Shown: positions 44,511 to 53,937, counted from the first letter of the stretch. The stretch is 64,000 nt of DNA from Bin5 sp022821545 (GCA_963664085.2 CAXXLO010000002.1:1364001-1428000), one strand, 5' to 3'. Notes: generated by a model from the letters alone, not told the origin. Numbers and translations: made by a program.

Positions 44511-45470
44511 ATGGCCGATATCGCGCACACGCCACAGGCTGACGCGGGCAGCCTTCCAATACACAGCGCAAGTCAGCCTTCGCTGGCCCGGAGGATTTGG
44601 CGGGCGAAACGCTACTACCTGTACCTCCTGCCGATCTTCGCCCTACTGGGCGTCTTCTCCTACTACCCGCCGCTGATGGCGCTCTACTACTCCTTCACCA
44701 ACTATGACGGCCTCAGCGGCAAATTTATCGGCCTGGAAAACTTTACCGACCTCGCCGGCGACCGCATCTTTCGCGCCTCAATCAAGAACGCCGTCATCCT
44801 CCTGTTTGCCAATATGGTCACCGGTGTCATCCCGCCCTTGCTGGTCGCCGAGCTGCTGTTCTCGCTCCGCAGCCAGCGCATGGGGGACTTCTACCGCACC
44901 GCCTTTCTGATCCCGACGCTCGTGCCGGCCATCGTGATCATCATGACCTGGCGCTACATCTATCATGCCCGCTACGGCCTGATCAACAGCGTCCTCACCG
45001 CGGTTGGCTTGGATTTCCTGACGCATGACTGGCTGGGCAGCTTCGATACGGCGCTGGCCGCGCTGGTTTTCTTCAGCTTCCCCTGGATTAACGCCACCAT
45101 CATGCTGATCCTGCTGGCCGCCCTGATCGATATCCCCAGAGAATTGATCGACGCCTTCCGCCTGGATTCCTCTTCGACGCTCCAACGGATCAGACACGTC
45201 GATCTCCCCTATATCGTTGGCGCCATCCGCCTGGTGATCGTATTGAACGTCATCGGCACCTTGCAGGGGTTCAATCTGCAGTTCGCAATGACCGGCGGAG
45301 GCCCCGGTTCAGCGACGATGGTGCCGGCGTTTCATATGTACAGCCAGGCTTTCTTTTCCTCGCGTTTCGGGTACGGCTCGGCGATAGGCACACTCCTGTT
45401 CCTGGTCATCGTCGGCCTGACCGTGATGACGCGCCGCTATCTGCGGTCCGGCATCGAGTACGAGGCCTAG
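44511..45470 (+). CDS. Carbohydrate ABC transporter permease (MalF/UgpA-like)
   Basis: The 319-residue protein has six transmembrane helices and the binding-protein-dependent EAA loop (RELIDAFRLDSSSTLQRIRHVDLP, ~205-228) that couples to the ATPase. The frame is open upstream to 44343, but the promoter pair and the MalF-like N-terminus favour the ATG at 44511. It is followed after 25 bp by the partner permease and then the solute-binding protein. No ATPase gene is in the operon, so a shared MsmK/MalK-type ATPase encoded elsewhere is likely. Confidence 0.9.
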   Translation: MADIAHTPQADAGSLPIHSASQPSLARRIWRAKRYYLYLLPIFALLGVFSYYPPLMALYYSFTNYDGLSGKFIGLENFTDLAGDRIFRASIKNAVILLFANMVTGVIPPLLVAELLFSLRSQRMGDFYRTAFLIPTLVPAIVIIMTWRYIYHARYGLINSVLTAVGLDFLTHDWLGSFDTALAALVFFSFPWINATIMLILLAALIDIPRELIDAFRLDSSSTLQRIRHVDLPYIVGAIRLVIVLNVIGTLQGFNLQFAMTGGGPGSATMVPAFHMYSQAFFSSRFGYGSAIGTLLFLVIVGLTVMTRRYLRSGIEYEA

Positions 45471-45495
45471 AGGCGCACTGCTGGAGGAGCACGGG

Positions 45496-46398
45496 ATGTC
45501 TTTTAGCGTGACAACAAGCGTAAGCCGCAGAGGGCCATCCCGGCAGGATTCCCTGCGTGCAGGTTTGCAGCGTCTTCAGGGGCTCCTGCACCTGGTCCTG
45601 ATCCCGACCCTGCTGCTGTCCCTCGGGCCGCTCGTGCTTCTGCTTATCGATGCCGGCAAGACGACCGACCAGTTTGAAGCGCATCCCTGGACGCTGACGC
45701 TGCCCTACCACTTCAAAAACTATTGGGTTATGGCCGGCGGCATGGGCCGCTACATTCTCAACAGCAGCATTATCAGCGGCATCGCGATTCCACTCGCCCT
45801 CGCGCTGGCGAGCTACTCCTCCTACGTCTTCGCCCGCTTCAGTTTTCCGGGGAAAGAGATGTTTTTCTACGCGATTATCACGCTGATGATGATTCCCTTC
45901 GTCCTCTATCTCGTGCCGCAGTACCTGTTGGTGTTGAGCCTGGGCCTGATGAACACCCGCTGGGCGCTGATCTTCCCCTATGCGGCCGGGGGCGCCGTCT
46001 TCGGCGTCTTTCTCATCCGTCCCTTTATGGCCGGCCTGCCCGAAGAGCTGTTCGAGGCCGCGCGCATCGACGGCGCGGGCGACTGGCAGGTGTTCTACAA
46101 GATCGCGCTGCCTCTGTGCCGGCCAATTATGGCGACCCTGATGATCATTCTGCTCCTGGGACAGTGGAATGACATCATCTGGCCGTCCGTGACCTTGACC
46201 CAGGACAAGGGGTACACGGTGACGCTCGGCATATTCAGCCTTGCCAAATCCGTTTTTCATGGGTCCAGTCTCGGCCAGACCCAATGGGGGTTCATGTTCG
46301 CCGCCTTTGTCATCTCTTCGCTGCCGCTCGTTTTCGTTTTCATTCTCGCGCGCAAGGCGTTCATACAGGGGCTGTCGAGCGGGGCGCTTAAATTCTAG
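45496..46398 (+). CDS. Carbohydrate ABC transporter permease (MalG/UgpE-like)
   Basis: The 300-residue protein has six transmembrane segments and a MalG-type EAA motif (EELFEAARIDGAGDWQVFYKIALP, ~195-218), and it ends ...IQGLSSGALKF, close to the common QGLTSGAVKG ending of MalG-like permeases. GGAG precedes the ATG. It forms the inner-membrane heterodimer with the upstream permease. Confidence 0.93.
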   Translation: MSFSVTTSVSRRGPSRQDSLRAGLQRLQGLLHLVLIPTLLLSLGPLVLLLIDAGKTTDQFEAHPWTLTLPYHFKNYWVMAGGMGRYILNSSIISGIAIPLALALASYSSYVFARFSFPGKEMFFYAIITLMMIPFVLYLVPQYLLVLSLGLMNTRWALIFPYAAGGAVFGVFLIRPFMAGLPEELFEAARIDGAGDWQVFYKIALPLCRPIMATLMIILLLGQWNDIIWPSVTLTQDKGYTVTLGIFSLAKSVFHGSSLGQTQWGFMFAAFVISSLPLVFVFILARKAFIQGLSSGALKF

Positions 46399-46569
46399 CC
46401 GTTCATGCACAGCAATAGCCGTCAATGCAGGAACTGCAGGGGAACGGAGGAGAAGCCTATCGATCGAAGCGCGGCAAACGGACACAGCACCTGACGAATG
46501 GAGGGGCCACGGGGCACAGCAAGGCGCAGCGGTTTTTTGCGCCTTAAGCCAGCAAAGGAGAAGCTACCC

Positions 46570-48204
46570 ATGAAATCCAGGAATACGTTTGCGCAAACGC
46601 AGAGGAAGTCGTACACAAGCCCCCGGCGCCTGTTCTTCACCGTAGTCGCCGTCGCGCTTGTCGCGCTGATGGGCGCCTGCGCGACGCAGGTCGTCGAGGT
46701 CGAGAGGGTCGTCGAGAAGGTGGTCGAAGTGCCGGCGACCGGGCCGCCCGATCTTGACTATGAGGGCGAGCTGGTCGTCATGTTCGACGGGGGCTACATG
46801 CCGCCCGAGGGGCTGACGGACGCCCAGAAAGCGGCCGGTGAAACCGGCAACGAGTACATGGCGGAACTGATCGCCCAGTGGGAAGAGATGCACCCGGGCA
46901 TCGACCTCGTTCCCTTCGGCGTCCCGGAGGCGCCCCCCGGCGCGCAGACCGCTCTGATCTGGTACATGAAGACCGCGATCGCCGCCGGTCAAGGCCCCGA
47001 TCTTATGCGCTACTACGGCGGCACCGGCTACGATGGCGCCGAGGGCGACAGAGGGCTGCTCGTCCCCCTGGATGCCTACTTCCGCCAGCCCAACCCGTAT
47101 GTGACCGACGGCAAGGCCGGCAGCGACCGCTGGGTCGACCAGTGGGCGAACGGGTTCGACGGCATACTGGCCCAGAGCAAGAGCCTCGCCGGACGCTACT
47201 ACTCGATTCCGCTTGAGACCGCCGCGCCTTCGCTCATCTACTACAACAAGACCGCGCTTGATGAGCTCGGCCTGGAGTTCCCCAGCCCGCGCACAAACAT
47301 CACCGTGCTGGTCGAGCTGCTGAAAGAGCTGAAGGCGGCCGGCTATGAGACCCCCATGCACCTCATGTGCTGTTCGCCCGCCGGCAACTGGGACAGCCTG
47401 ATCTTCGACCATTCGATCATCGAGCCCAAGGGACTGGCGGAATGGCGGCTGGACTACAAGGTCAGCCTGAGCGAAAATGTGATCGAGGCTGAGGAGTTCG
47501 TGCGCGCCATCAAGCAGGGCCTGTTCGCGGCGACCGAGCCCGAGTACAAGGAGACGCTGCGGCTCGGTAAGCTGTGGGTGCCCTATGTCACCGAAGAGTG
47601 GAAGATCAGCGCGCCCGTGCAGTTGAGCGACTTCCTGACAGGCAAGGTGCTGATTCGCATGAGCGGCTCCTGGGAGGCCGAAGCTATTCTTGGCAATCCT
47701 GAGGTCGACTTTGAGGTGGGCGTGGCCTCCGGCCCGGTGGTCGGGCTCGTGGATTCCGACTATTCGCTTGAGGAGGAGCCGGGGCCGTTTGTCGGCGGAC
47801 CGGCCGGCGCCTGGGTCGTGAATGCCGCCACTGTCAAGCGCGGCACGCTTGAGGCTTCGGTTGACTTCCTGCAGTTCCTCTCCGCCAACTGGGGCCATGC
47901 GGTCAAAGGCCGCCCCGGCCTGGTCCCCGTGATCAAAGATGTGGAGCCGAACGTGCGGCCGGAGGTCGCCGAACCGGCCAAGGCGCATATTCCGACAAGC
48001 GTGATGCGCTGGTCGTATGCCGACATGGTTGATGCGGGCGCACGCGAAGAAGCGTTCATCATCTTGCAGGAATTCTACCTCGACCAAATCACTATCGATG
48101 AAGCCGCCGAACGCATGCAGAAGGTCTGGGAGGAGTGGGCCGACCGCGCCATCGAGACGAACAGCGCCGAAAACGGCGGCTCGTGGGATCTGAGCAAGTG
48201 GTAA
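46570..48204 (+). CDS. Extracellular sugar-binding lipoprotein of an ABC transporter
   Basis: The 544-residue lipoprotein has a signal peptide ending in the lipobox LMGAC (Cys ~37), followed by a Val/Glu-rich linker and a family 1 solute-binding fold (LVVMFDGGYMPPEG..., SLIYYNKTALDELGLEFP near 228). A strong AGGAG lies 10 bp before the ATG at 46570, which decides the start over an upstream in-frame codon at 46498. It captures a carbohydrate outside the cell and delivers it to the two permeases upstream. A 15-bp perfect hairpin follows the stop. Confidence 0.92.
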   Translation: MKSRNTFAQTQRKSYTSPRRLFFTVVAVALVALMGACATQVVEVERVVEKVVEVPATGPPDLDYEGELVVMFDGGYMPPEGLTDAQKAAGETGNEYMAELIAQWEEMHPGIDLVPFGVPEAPPGAQTALIWYMKTAIAAGQGPDLMRYYGGTGYDGAEGDRGLLVPLDAYFRQPNPYVTDGKAGSDRWVDQWANGFDGILAQSKSLAGRYYSIPLETAAPSLIYYNKTALDELGLEFPSPRTNITVLVELLKELKAAGYETPMHLMCCSPAGNWDSLIFDHSIIEPKGLAEWRLDYKVSLSENVIEAEEFVRAIKQGLFAATEPEYKETLRLGKLWVPYVTEEWKISAPVQLSDFLTGKVLIRMSGSWEAEAILGNPEVDFEVGVASGPVVGLVDSDYSLEEEPGPFVGGPAGAWVVNAATVKRGTLEASVDFLQFLSANWGHAVKGRPGLVPVIKDVEPNVRPEVAEPAKAHIPTSVMRWSYADMVDAGAREEAFIILQEFYLDQITIDEAAERMQKVWEEWADRAIETNSAENGGSWDLSKW

Positions 48205-48268
48205 GCGGCGGCGGACCGAAAGGCGCCTTCCAGGGCGGCCTGCGCCGACGCTGGGAACGATAATCAAC

Positions 48269-48311
48269 GGGCAGGTCATGGGGAGCGCCGGTGAATCCCC
48301 ATGACCTGCCC
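48269..48311. other. Perfect 15-bp intercistronic hairpin
   Basis: GGGCAGGTCATGGGG (48269-48283) pairs perfectly with CCCCATGACCTGCCC (48297-48311) around a 13-nt loop. There is no T-run, so it looks more like an mRNA-stabilising or processing hairpin between the highly expressed binding-protein gene and the downstream genes than a terminator. Confidence 0.55.
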
Positions 48312-48329
48312 ACTGTTCAGGAGACCGAT

Positions 48330-48692
48330 ATGGCGCAGACGGCGATACAACAGCTTGAGGCATGTATTGAGGCGCTGCAAAAAGGCACGCTGACGGCAGA
48401 GCGGCTGCGGCAGGTCCTTGAAGCCCTCCGCCGCGGCGGCGCGGGGCGGCAGGATCTCCTCTATCTCCAGGCCAGCCAGACATCGGTGGCTTCTCAGGTG
48501 ATAGGGTTTTCGCTGGTCGAGGGCGGTGAGGTGGTCGAGCAGCATCCAGGCGACCCGTGGCCCTACGAGACCGTGCTTGACGCCATGCGCGACGGCTGGC
48601 GGATCGTGCAGTTCCCCAATCTCGCGCTGGTTCCCGATGAGAACCGGCCCACCGGGCTGGGCTGCGAGTTCATTCTGGAGAAGTGGAGATAG
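48330..48692 (+). CDS. Hypothetical small protein in the sugar transport operon
   Basis: The 120-residue product begins MAQTAIQQLEACIEALQKG, with CAGGAG a few bases upstream of the ATG at 48330. It has a helical N-terminus and an alpha/beta C-terminus (VIGFSLVEGGEVVEQH, then WRIVQFPNLALV). I do not recognise the family. It lies 4 bp upstream of the PhyH gene, so the two are co-transcribed, and its C-terminal part may cooperate with that oxygenase. Confidence 0.6.
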   Translation: MAQTAIQQLEACIEALQKGTLTAERLRQVLEALRRGGAGRQDLLYLQASQTSVASQVIGFSLVEGGEVVEQHPGDPWPYETVLDAMRDGWRIVQFPNLALVPDENRPTGLGCEFILEKWR

Positions 48693-48696
48693 AGCG

Positions 48697-49545
48697 ATGA
48701 AAATCTACTACGACTGTGAGCCCACCCTGAACGATAACGACGTCCTGGAGCTGTGCAAACGGGGCTATATCCGGCTGGAGGCCGTCGTGCCGGACGACGT
48801 CAACGCGCGCGCCCGCGCCTTTCTGGAAAAGAACAGCTCCCATGAGCCGACTGAGATCCTCTATGAAAATTGGTTCTTGGACGGCGTGATCAAGAATCCG
48901 CAGGCCGCCGGCGCGGTGCGGTCGCTGCTGGGCGTCAATTTCGGGCTGCCGCTGCTGATGAGCAATCACCGCGTCGAATATCCGACGGAGGCGCAGGGCT
49001 GGCACCGCGACGGCAATTCAAAGTTCACCCATGAGCTGCGCAACCTGCAGGTCTTCTATCTGCCGCAGGACTGCACGATGGAGATGGGGCCGACCGAGAT
49101 TATCCCCGGGACGCATCTTCTCTACTCCGCCAATGACCACCTCAAGCATCTGGACCGCGTGCGCGGCAGCGAGTTCATGGCCGGGCCGGCCGGCTCGATC
49201 TTCATCACCGTCTACTCGATCTGGCACCGGCGCTCGACTTCGATGCGGGCCAAGACGCCGGGCGTCCGCAATGCGTTGAAGTACAACTACTTCCGCACCG
49301 CGCTCCCGCAGCGCGACTGGCGCTTCGATCCCGACTTCGACTTCGGCAACGCGCCCTACCTGCCGACGGACGACTCCGGCTACTATCGCGACAGATGGCT
49401 GGCTGCCAGCCATGCGGCCGAGATGTTCCTGTGGCTGTGTGGCAAGCACGCCCAGTTCAAGACCGAGGGCGGACAGACCTGGCCCCTGAACGCGGCGACG
49501 GCCCGCTTCGCCGACGCCCCCTTCGGCGTTCCCCCGGGGCTGTGA
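48697..49545 (+). CDS. Phytanoyl-CoA dioxygenase (PhyH) family oxygenase
   Basis: The 282-residue protein is a 2-oxoglutarate/Fe(II)-dependent oxygenase-like cupin. The iron ligands are visible as H-x-D in GWHRDGN (~107) and a distal His in SIWHRRS, with a basic residue nearby for 2-oxoglutarate. The PTEIIPGTHLLY segment is typical of the family. It may hydroxylate a sugar- or lipid-derived substrate brought in by the ABC transporter; that link is inference from operon position. An intrinsic terminator follows 100 bp downstream. Confidence 0.88.
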   Translation: MKIYYDCEPTLNDNDVLELCKRGYIRLEAVVPDDVNARARAFLEKNSSHEPTEILYENWFLDGVIKNPQAAGAVRSLLGVNFGLPLLMSNHRVEYPTEAQGWHRDGNSKFTHELRNLQVFYLPQDCTMEMGPTEIIPGTHLLYSANDHLKHLDRVRGSEFMAGPAGSIFITVYSIWHRRSTSMRAKTPGVRNALKYNYFRTALPQRDWRFDPDFDFGNAPYLPTDDSGYYRDRWLAASHAAEMFLWLCGKHAQFKTEGGQTWPLNAATARFADAPFGVPPGL

Positions 49546-49644
49546 GCGTCAGAATAATGCCGGATAGAGAACGACGTCTTCACACAGAGGCGACGGCAAT
49601 GGCCGACTGACAAGCGCCGCCGTTGGGACGATAATGATTTCGAC

Positions 49645-49672
49645 AAAATGTCCGCTATATGCGGACATTTTT
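49645..49672 (+). terminator. Intrinsic terminator of the sugar ABC/PhyH operon
   Basis: AAAATGTCCGC and GCGGACATTTT form an 11-bp stem around a TATAT loop, followed by more T residues. It lies 100 bp after the PhyH stop and just before the promoter of the helicase gene, so it probably separates the core operon from the defence island. Confidence 0.75.
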
Positions 49673-49700
49673 GTTTGGCCGCGGAAATGTTCAGCGCCTC

Positions 49701-49730
49701 TTGACAACCTTATATAACACGTGTTATAGT
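49701..49730 (+). promoter_or_regulatory. Promoter with palindromic operator ahead of the XRE-helicase gene
   Basis: TTGACA (49701-49706) and TATAGT (49725-49730) are 18 bp apart. A perfect 16-bp palindrome, TATAACACGTGTTATA (49713-49728), fills the spacer and overlaps the -10 box. A repressor bound there would block transcription. The helicase gene downstream begins with an XRE helix-turn-helix domain, so autoregulation is a reasonable inference. Confidence 0.6.
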
Positions 49731-49792
49731 GGAAATATTATTCACATGAGCGCTGAATTTCCCTCTCTTGAATTGCAGGGGGCCTATCACGC

Positions 49793-52700
49793 ATGACAAG
49801 CAATACGCAGGGCGAACTGCCAAGCAACTACCCACAGCGAATAAAGGACGTTCGGGAAATCATTGAACTTACCCAAACGCAGTTCGCGCAGCGCATTGGC
49901 GTCTCTTTCGCGACGGTCAATCGTTGGGAGAATAGGCAGACGCGCCCCAACCGGCTGGCTTGGAGTCGTATCCTCGAACTCGAAAAGTCGCTCGACACAT
50001 CCACGATCACGGAAAAGAGTCCGTCCTATGCCCCATCATCTTCGGCCGCGCCGCCTCTGAACTTCGCGGCAGACCCGGAAGCGGTTGCGGCTCTCGTAGA
50101 GGCCCACCGCCTGACCTACGGACACCTCTTCAATTCGGCCTTCGCGACCGAAACCTCCTTGATCGACCCGCTGCCGCATCAACGCATTGCAGTCTACCAG
50201 CGTATGTTGGACCAGTCTCCCCTGCGTTTTCTGCTGGCAGATGACGCCGGCGCCGGCAAAACCATTATGACCGGCCTCTACATCCGTGAGATGCTTTCGC
50301 GCCGCCTGATTTGTCGCGTCCTGATTGTGCCCCCGGCCGGCCTGGTCGGCAACTGGGAGCGGGAGTTGAGAACCCTCTTCCGCCTGCACTTTCGCATTGT
50401 CGCCGGGCCGGACGCGCGCGCCGGCAATCCCTTCACCGGCCCCGACAGCGACCGCCTGATCGTCAGCCTGGACACGCTGGCCGGGGCGCGTATGTTCGCC
50501 CGCCTCAAGGACCCGGAAACCGCGCCCTATGATCTGGTCGTCTTCGACGAGGCCCACAAACTGTCGGCGGACCGCGAACAAGACCTGCGCGTGCGCAAAA
50601 CGGGACGCTACAAACTTGCCGAGGCCATCGCCGGAGCCGAGACCGACGACGAACGCTGGAGGCTGCCCTGGTCGGCCTACCATCTGCTGCTGCTCACCGC
50701 GACACCCCACATGGGCAAGGAGTACCCTTACTTCTTTCTGTGGCGCCTCTTGCTGCCGGATACGCTATCGACCTATGACGCTTTTGTCGACTATCCCAAA
50801 GAGTCGCGGCGCAGGCATTTTATCCGTCGCGCCAAGGAGGAGCTGGTCCGCTTTGATGAGAAGCCGCTCTACCCTCAGAGAAACTGCGACACGCTCAGCT
50901 ACGACCTTACGCAAGGCCCGGGCAGCGAACAGGAGCTGTATGACGAAACGACGGACTATATCGCGAACTTCTACAACCGGGCCCAGCTCCTGAACAGGTC
51001 CGCGGCCCGTCTGGCGATGAGCGTGTTTCAGCGCAGACTCGCAAGCTCTACCTACGCCCTCATGCGCTCGTTCGAAAGACGCAAAGAGAAACTGGAAGGC
51101 CTGATCGATGACGTAACGAGCGGCAGAATGCGCGAAGAGCAGATCGACCCCCAACAAAGGCGCCTTGAGGGCCTTGAAGACATCTTCGAGTCCAGGACCT
51201 TCGACGAGTCGGTTACGGGTGAAGACGATGGCGCGGATCAGGAGACGTTTGAAGAGAAGGCTCTGGGCGCAACGGCAGCCGTCAGTCTGTCTGAACTGAA
51301 GGCAGAGCGTCTCAAAGTCGAAGAATTGCTGGACAAAACGCGTGTCCTCTACGAAGCTGGCGAGGAGTCCAAGTTCGAAAAGCTGCAAAGCGTCCTGCGC
51401 GACCCTGAATTCGCCGGCGAAAAACTGATCATCTTCACCGAGCATCGCGACACGGCCGACTTTCTGATTCGAAGACTTGAGGGTCTGGGCTTCACCGGCC
51501 GGATCGCCCTCATTCACGGCGGCATGCCCTACCAGGAGCGTGAGCGGCAGGTGGCGTTCTTCCGCAAGGCCGCAGTTGACGGCGGGGCCGACTATCTCGT
51601 CGCCACCGACGCCGCCGGCGAAGGCATCAATCTCCAGTTCTGCTGGCTGATGGTGAACTACGACATCCCCTGGAACCCCGCCCGTCTGGAACAGCGCATG
51701 GGCCGTATTCACCGTTACGGGCAGCAGCGCGACCCGGTCGTCATCGTCAACCTGGTGGCCGGCGCAACCCGCGAGGGCAGGGTTATGAAGACGCTGCTGG
51801 AGAAGCTGGAGACGATCCGGCGGCAGCTTGGATCAGATAAGGTCTTCGACGTAATCGGCCGTCTGTTCCAGGGTGTATCGATGCGGGACTACCTTGCGCA
51901 GGCGGCCGCCGGGGATCAGAATGAAGCCATCCGTCGTATCGAAGGGAGCCTGACGCGTGAGCAGGTTGAGGCCCTTGAACAAAAGGAGCGCGCGCTCTAC
52001 GGGCAAGGGGGCGAAGTGCGCCTCGCGCTGCCCCAACTGCGGCAGGAGGCTGAACAGGCCTACTACCGGCGCCTCATTCCCGGCTATGTTCGTCGTTTTG
52101 TCGAAAGGACCGCGCCGCTGCTCGACCTGCGCATTGAAGGGGACCCGGAATACGAATTTGCGCTGGTGGCTGCCCAGCCCCGTGCCCTTGACCCGCTGCT
52201 CACCGCGCTCGAAGCCTATCCCAACAAAGTGCGCAACCGCCTTACCGTTCACAAGCCGCACCCCGATCCCGACACAGCGCCGCCCGAAGGGGCGGGCCGC
52301 CGGACACAGCACAGGCGCAGCGGGGTTCGCGCCTGGATGCATCCGGGCGAACCGGTCTTCGACCGGCTGGCAAACGAGATCATCCTTCAGTACCGCGAAG
52401 ACGGCCTGAGGGGAGCGGTCTTTGTCGATCCCTACGCCGACGAGCCCTATCTCTTTCATGTCGCGCTGGCTTCAGTGGAGCAGGCGGCGCAGCCGGAAGT
52501 GGACGGGCTGACCGCCCACGACGCCAGGTTGCTGGACATGCGGCTTGTGGGGCTGCGCCAAAATGCCGACGGCGCCATTGAAGAGTGGCCGGTGGAGCGC
52601 CTTCTTCTGCTCAAGGGCGAGCCGGGCTTCGCGCCGGGTCGAGAGCGGCTGGCCATCTTGGCCAGCAAGCTGGTCGCGGATGCGGAGGCGTTCATCCGTG

Positions 52701-53437
52701 ACGTGGTTTGCGAGCAACTCGCGCAAGCCCAGCGCCAGCGCATCGTTGCCGACCTTCCTTCCCGGCGGGACCACATCAGCCGCGGCTATCGCTTTCAGGA
52801 GGCGGAGTTGGCCGCGCTCCGCAACAATCTTCTGGCTGCCGCGCGCGACGGTGAGGTCAACGCTCGGCGCGAGCTGGAAGAGGTCAAGACGCGCCAGCGC
52901 AGCCTGAACGCGGTCCGCGGCCGCCGCTTGGCCGAGCTCGATGCAGAAGTGGACAACGTGCGCGCCGGGGCGTTCGAGTTTCTCGCCCACGCGCTCGTCG
53001 TCCCGGAAAGCGATCCGGAGGTTGTCGAGCAGTTCGACCTGCAGGTGGAAAAGATGGCGATGGAGGTGGCCGCCTCCTTTGAGGAGAGCCGCGGCGCGCG
53101 CGTACAGGATGTTTCGCGACCGGACCTGGCGCGCCGCGCCGGCCTCCCCGACTGGCCGGGGTTCGACATCCTGGCCCTGCATCCCGGCGAGGCAACCCGC
53201 AACATCGAGGTCAAGGGCCGCGCCCGCGCCGGCGCGGTTGAGATCAGCGACAACGAATGGGCCGCGGCCTGCAATCTGCGCGGCGACTACTGGCTGTACG
53301 TCGTCTTCGACTGCGCGACGCCGCATCCGCGGCTTGTGCGCGTGCGCGACCCGTTCGGCAAGCTGCTGGCCAACAGCCGTTCGTCGGATTCCTATACCGT
53401 CAACGTTGAGGCGCTCTATGGGGCCGCGGAATCGTGA
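49793..53437 (+). CDS. XRE-HTH / SNF2-like helicase / DUF3883 fusion protein
   Basis: The 1214-residue protein begins with an XRE-type helix-turn-helix (~18-62: LTQTQFAQRIGVSFATVNRW). It continues with an SF2/SNF2-like helicase: Walker A DDAGAGKT (150-157), DEAH (252-255), LIHGGMPYQERERQ and the arginine-finger region RLEQRMGRIHRYGQ (~630-645). A long helical region follows. The end (~1110-1210) looks like DUF3883, with the PD-(D/E)XK-like strand IEVKGRAR. Helicase-DUF3883 proteins are common in defence islands, including DISARM-type DrmD relatives. The start fits a GGGGG ribosome-site-like tract and an AT-rich promoter 60 bp upstream. It probably recognises and unwinds foreign DNA. Confidence 0.87.
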   Translation: MTSNTQGELPSNYPQRIKDVREIIELTQTQFAQRIGVSFATVNRWENRQTRPNRLAWSRILELEKSLDTSTITEKSPSYAPSSSAAPPLNFAADPEAVAALVEAHRLTYGHLFNSAFATETSLIDPLPHQRIAVYQRMLDQSPLRFLLADDAGAGKTIMTGLYIREMLSRRLICRVLIVPPAGLVGNWERELRTLFRLHFRIVAGPDARAGNPFTGPDSDRLIVSLDTLAGARMFARLKDPETAPYDLVVFDEAHKLSADREQDLRVRKTGRYKLAEAIAGAETDDERWRLPWSAYHLLLLTATPHMGKEYPYFFLWRLLLPDTLSTYDAFVDYPKESRRRHFIRRAKEELVRFDEKPLYPQRNCDTLSYDLTQGPGSEQELYDETTDYIANFYNRAQLLNRSAARLAMSVFQRRLASSTYALMRSFERRKEKLEGLIDDVTSGRMREEQIDPQQRRLEGLEDIFESRTFDESVTGEDDGADQETFEEKALGATAAVSLSELKAERLKVEELLDKTRVLYEAGEESKFEKLQSVLRDPEFAGEKLIIFTEHRDTADFLIRRLEGLGFTGRIALIHGGMPYQERERQVAFFRKAAVDGGADYLVATDAAGEGINLQFCWLMVNYDIPWNPARLEQRMGRIHRYGQQRDPVVIVNLVAGATREGRVMKTLLEKLETIRRQLGSDKVFDVIGRLFQGVSMRDYLAQAAAGDQNEAIRRIEGSLTREQVEALEQKERALYGQGGEVRLALPQLRQEAEQAYYRRLIPGYVRRFVERTAPLLDLRIEGDPEYEFALVAAQPRALDPLLTALEAYPNKVRNRLTVHKPHPDPDTAPPEGAGRRTQHRRSGVRAWMHPGEPVFDRLANEIILQYREDGLRGAVFVDPYADEPYLFHVALASVEQAAQPEVDGLTAHDARLLDMRLVGLRQNADGAIEEWPVERLLLLKGEPGFAPGRERLAILASKLVADAEAFIRDVVCEQLAQAQRQRIVADLPSRRDHISRGYRFQEAELAALRNNLLAAARDGEVNARRELEEVKTRQRSLNAVRGRRLAELDAEVDNVRAGAFEFLAHALVVPESDPEVVEQFDLQVEKMAMEVAASFEESRGARVQDVSRPDLARRAGLPDWPGFDILALHPGEATRNIEVKGRARAGAVEISDNEWAAACNLRGDYWLYVVFDCATPHPRLVRVRDPFGKLLANSRSSDSYTVNVEALYGAAES

Positions 53438-53450
53438 TGGGAGGGATGAT

Positions 53451-53906
53451 ATGACCGCGAGACAGCCGCGCTACAGCAAAGATGAGTTCGCCCACCGCGG
53501 CCAGGCACTTTACGAGAAGTGCGTGAGGCCGCAGGTGGAAAGAGGCAACAGCGGGCGGATCGTAGCGATTGACATCGAGACGGGTGAGTTCGAGGTGGGA
53601 GATGATGCGGTAACCGCCTGCGGCCGGCTCTTGGCGCGCTGTCCGGATGCGCAGCCGTGGTGTGTGAGCTTGGCCCCAAAAACTGGACCACAAGTTAAAG
53701 TGTATAATGGAGCGGCTCACCAAGCCTGGGGAGGGGCAGTTCGATGGTCAGAAAGGGTGCCGGCCGCTCTGGACAGCCAGCAGGTTCCCCTCCTAATACC
53801 GCCGCCGGCGCCCCTAGTCACAGCCCATCTCCCAAATGCTCCCCAAATCACAGTTCAGACAACAGCCCTCGCCGCCGGCGATACCAACGTTGACATCGCG
53901 GCCTAG
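53451..53906 (+). CDS. Small defence-associated protein with an IS-derived C-terminus
   Basis: The frame starts 14 bp after the helicase stop, with GGGAGG upstream. Residues 1-70 look like a conserved small domain (HRGQALYEKCVRPQVE, then GRIVAIDIETGEFEV, then a helix). After about residue 73 the sequence changes abruptly to IS-like DNA read in this frame, giving a Pro/Ala-rich tail that ends at 53906. The normal C-terminus is therefore lost. Such small proteins often sit between helicase and methylase genes, but I cannot name a family. Confidence 0.5.
   Translation: MTARQPRYSKDEFAHRGQALYEKCVRPQVERGNSGRIVAIDIETGEFEVGDDAVTACGRLLARCPDAQPWCVSLAPKTGPQVKVYNGAAHQAWGGAVRWSERVPAALDSQQVPLLIPPPAPLVTAHLPNAPQITVQTTALAAGDTNVDIAA
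53672..53905 (+). mobile_element. Remnant of an insertion sequence (IS3-like 5' end)
   Basis: From about 53672 the sequence reads CCAAAAACTGGACCAC, typical of IS3-family ends, then TATAAT at 53702-53707. A short frame 53744-53893 begins MVRKGAGRSGQ and ends SPRRRRYQR, like the start of an IS3 transposase OrfA. The rest of the element is gone. It replaced the 3' end of the small gene that follows the helicase gene. Confidence 0.5.
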
Positions 53907-53937
53907 GTTATCAAGGTTATCGCAAGAAAGGAAGACT

